DNA from: Bacteroidales bacterium UBA4417
GTDB taxonomy: Bacteria; Bacteroidota; Bacteroidia; Bacteroidales; UBA4417
Direction: 5' to 3'
Length of the DNA stretch: 6,215 nt
NCBI GenBank assembly: GCA_002389705.1
Contig: DGQJ01000143.1
Location: forward strand, 1 to 6,215
The translations under genes and the position numbers were made by a program. Shown here piece by piece: positions 6,165 to 6,215 of the stretch. The notes beneath the pieces are model-generated. The model saw only the letters and a list, made by a program, of their open reading frames with translations, was not told the DNA's origin and did no database searches. How positions within the stretch are numbered: position 1 is the stretch's first letter; each line of letters begins with the position of its first letter.

Positions 6165-6199
6165 TGAAGCATTGAACCTGGAATCTGAAACGTGAAAGC
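6165..6199 (+). repeat. Second degenerate heptanucleotide array, unit about TGAAACN
   Basis: The sequence divides into TGAAGCA, TTGAACC, TGGAATC, TGAAACG, TGAAAGC, five 7-nt units sharing a TGAA-like 5' half with a variable 3' half. The period equals that of the array just upstream while the unit is different. No gene or start codon is associated with it within the window, which ends 16 nt later. Confidence 0.5.
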
Positions 6200-6215
6200 T
6201 GTTGCTTCGTCGTAC

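Overview
The window looks like a piece of a Bacteroidota chromosome, probably Bacteroidales-like. The evidence is the family resemblance of all five full-length proteins, the lack of Shine-Dalgarno sequences before the starts, and two TAnnTTTG-type -7 promoter elements in the one divergent intergenic gap. Base composition is moderate and even. I see no rRNA, tRNA, CRISPR, IS element or phage gene. These are mostly ordinary chromosomal genes, and the taxonomic call rests on recognition, not on a search.

Layout. A leftward (minus-strand) cluster runs from about 4547 down to the left edge: dnaX (DNA polymerase III gamma/tau), a PfkB-family sugar kinase, a small PlsC-type acyltransferase and an RlmI/RlmK-like SAM methyltransferase. 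The gaps are 11, 38 and 86 nt, so the four are probably co-transcribed. The first 18 codons of a further leftward gene with a signal-peptide-like N-terminus lie at 1-54. Between dnaX and the rightward gene is a 241-nt divergent promoter region (4548-4788). On the plus strand follows a 441-aa DUF7033/polysaccharide-deacetylase-like protein (4789-6114). After it come two short degenerate arrays, both of 7-nt period, that run almost to the window edge.

How the genes relate. dnaX is the only core replication gene. The kinase, acyltransferase and methyltransferase share no obvious pathway with it, and the cluster looks like a housekeeping operon of convenience. The deacetylase-like gene is divergent and probably regulated separately.

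The most interesting signal is inside dnaX. An in-frame A AAA AAG heptamer at codons 520-522 (2988-2982, minus strand) leads, after a -1 shift, to one Gly codon and then a TGA. This is the same heptamer and the same 'one codon then stop' arrangement as the programmed frameshift that makes the gamma subunit in E. coli. A small 5-bp stem starts 7 nt downstream, but no upstream Shine-Dalgarno-like stimulator is visible. Lesser points are a methyltransferase without the cysteine needed for m5C chemistry, a deacetylase-like protein without the second His of the usual HxxxH metal site, and the paired heptanucleotide arrays at the right end.
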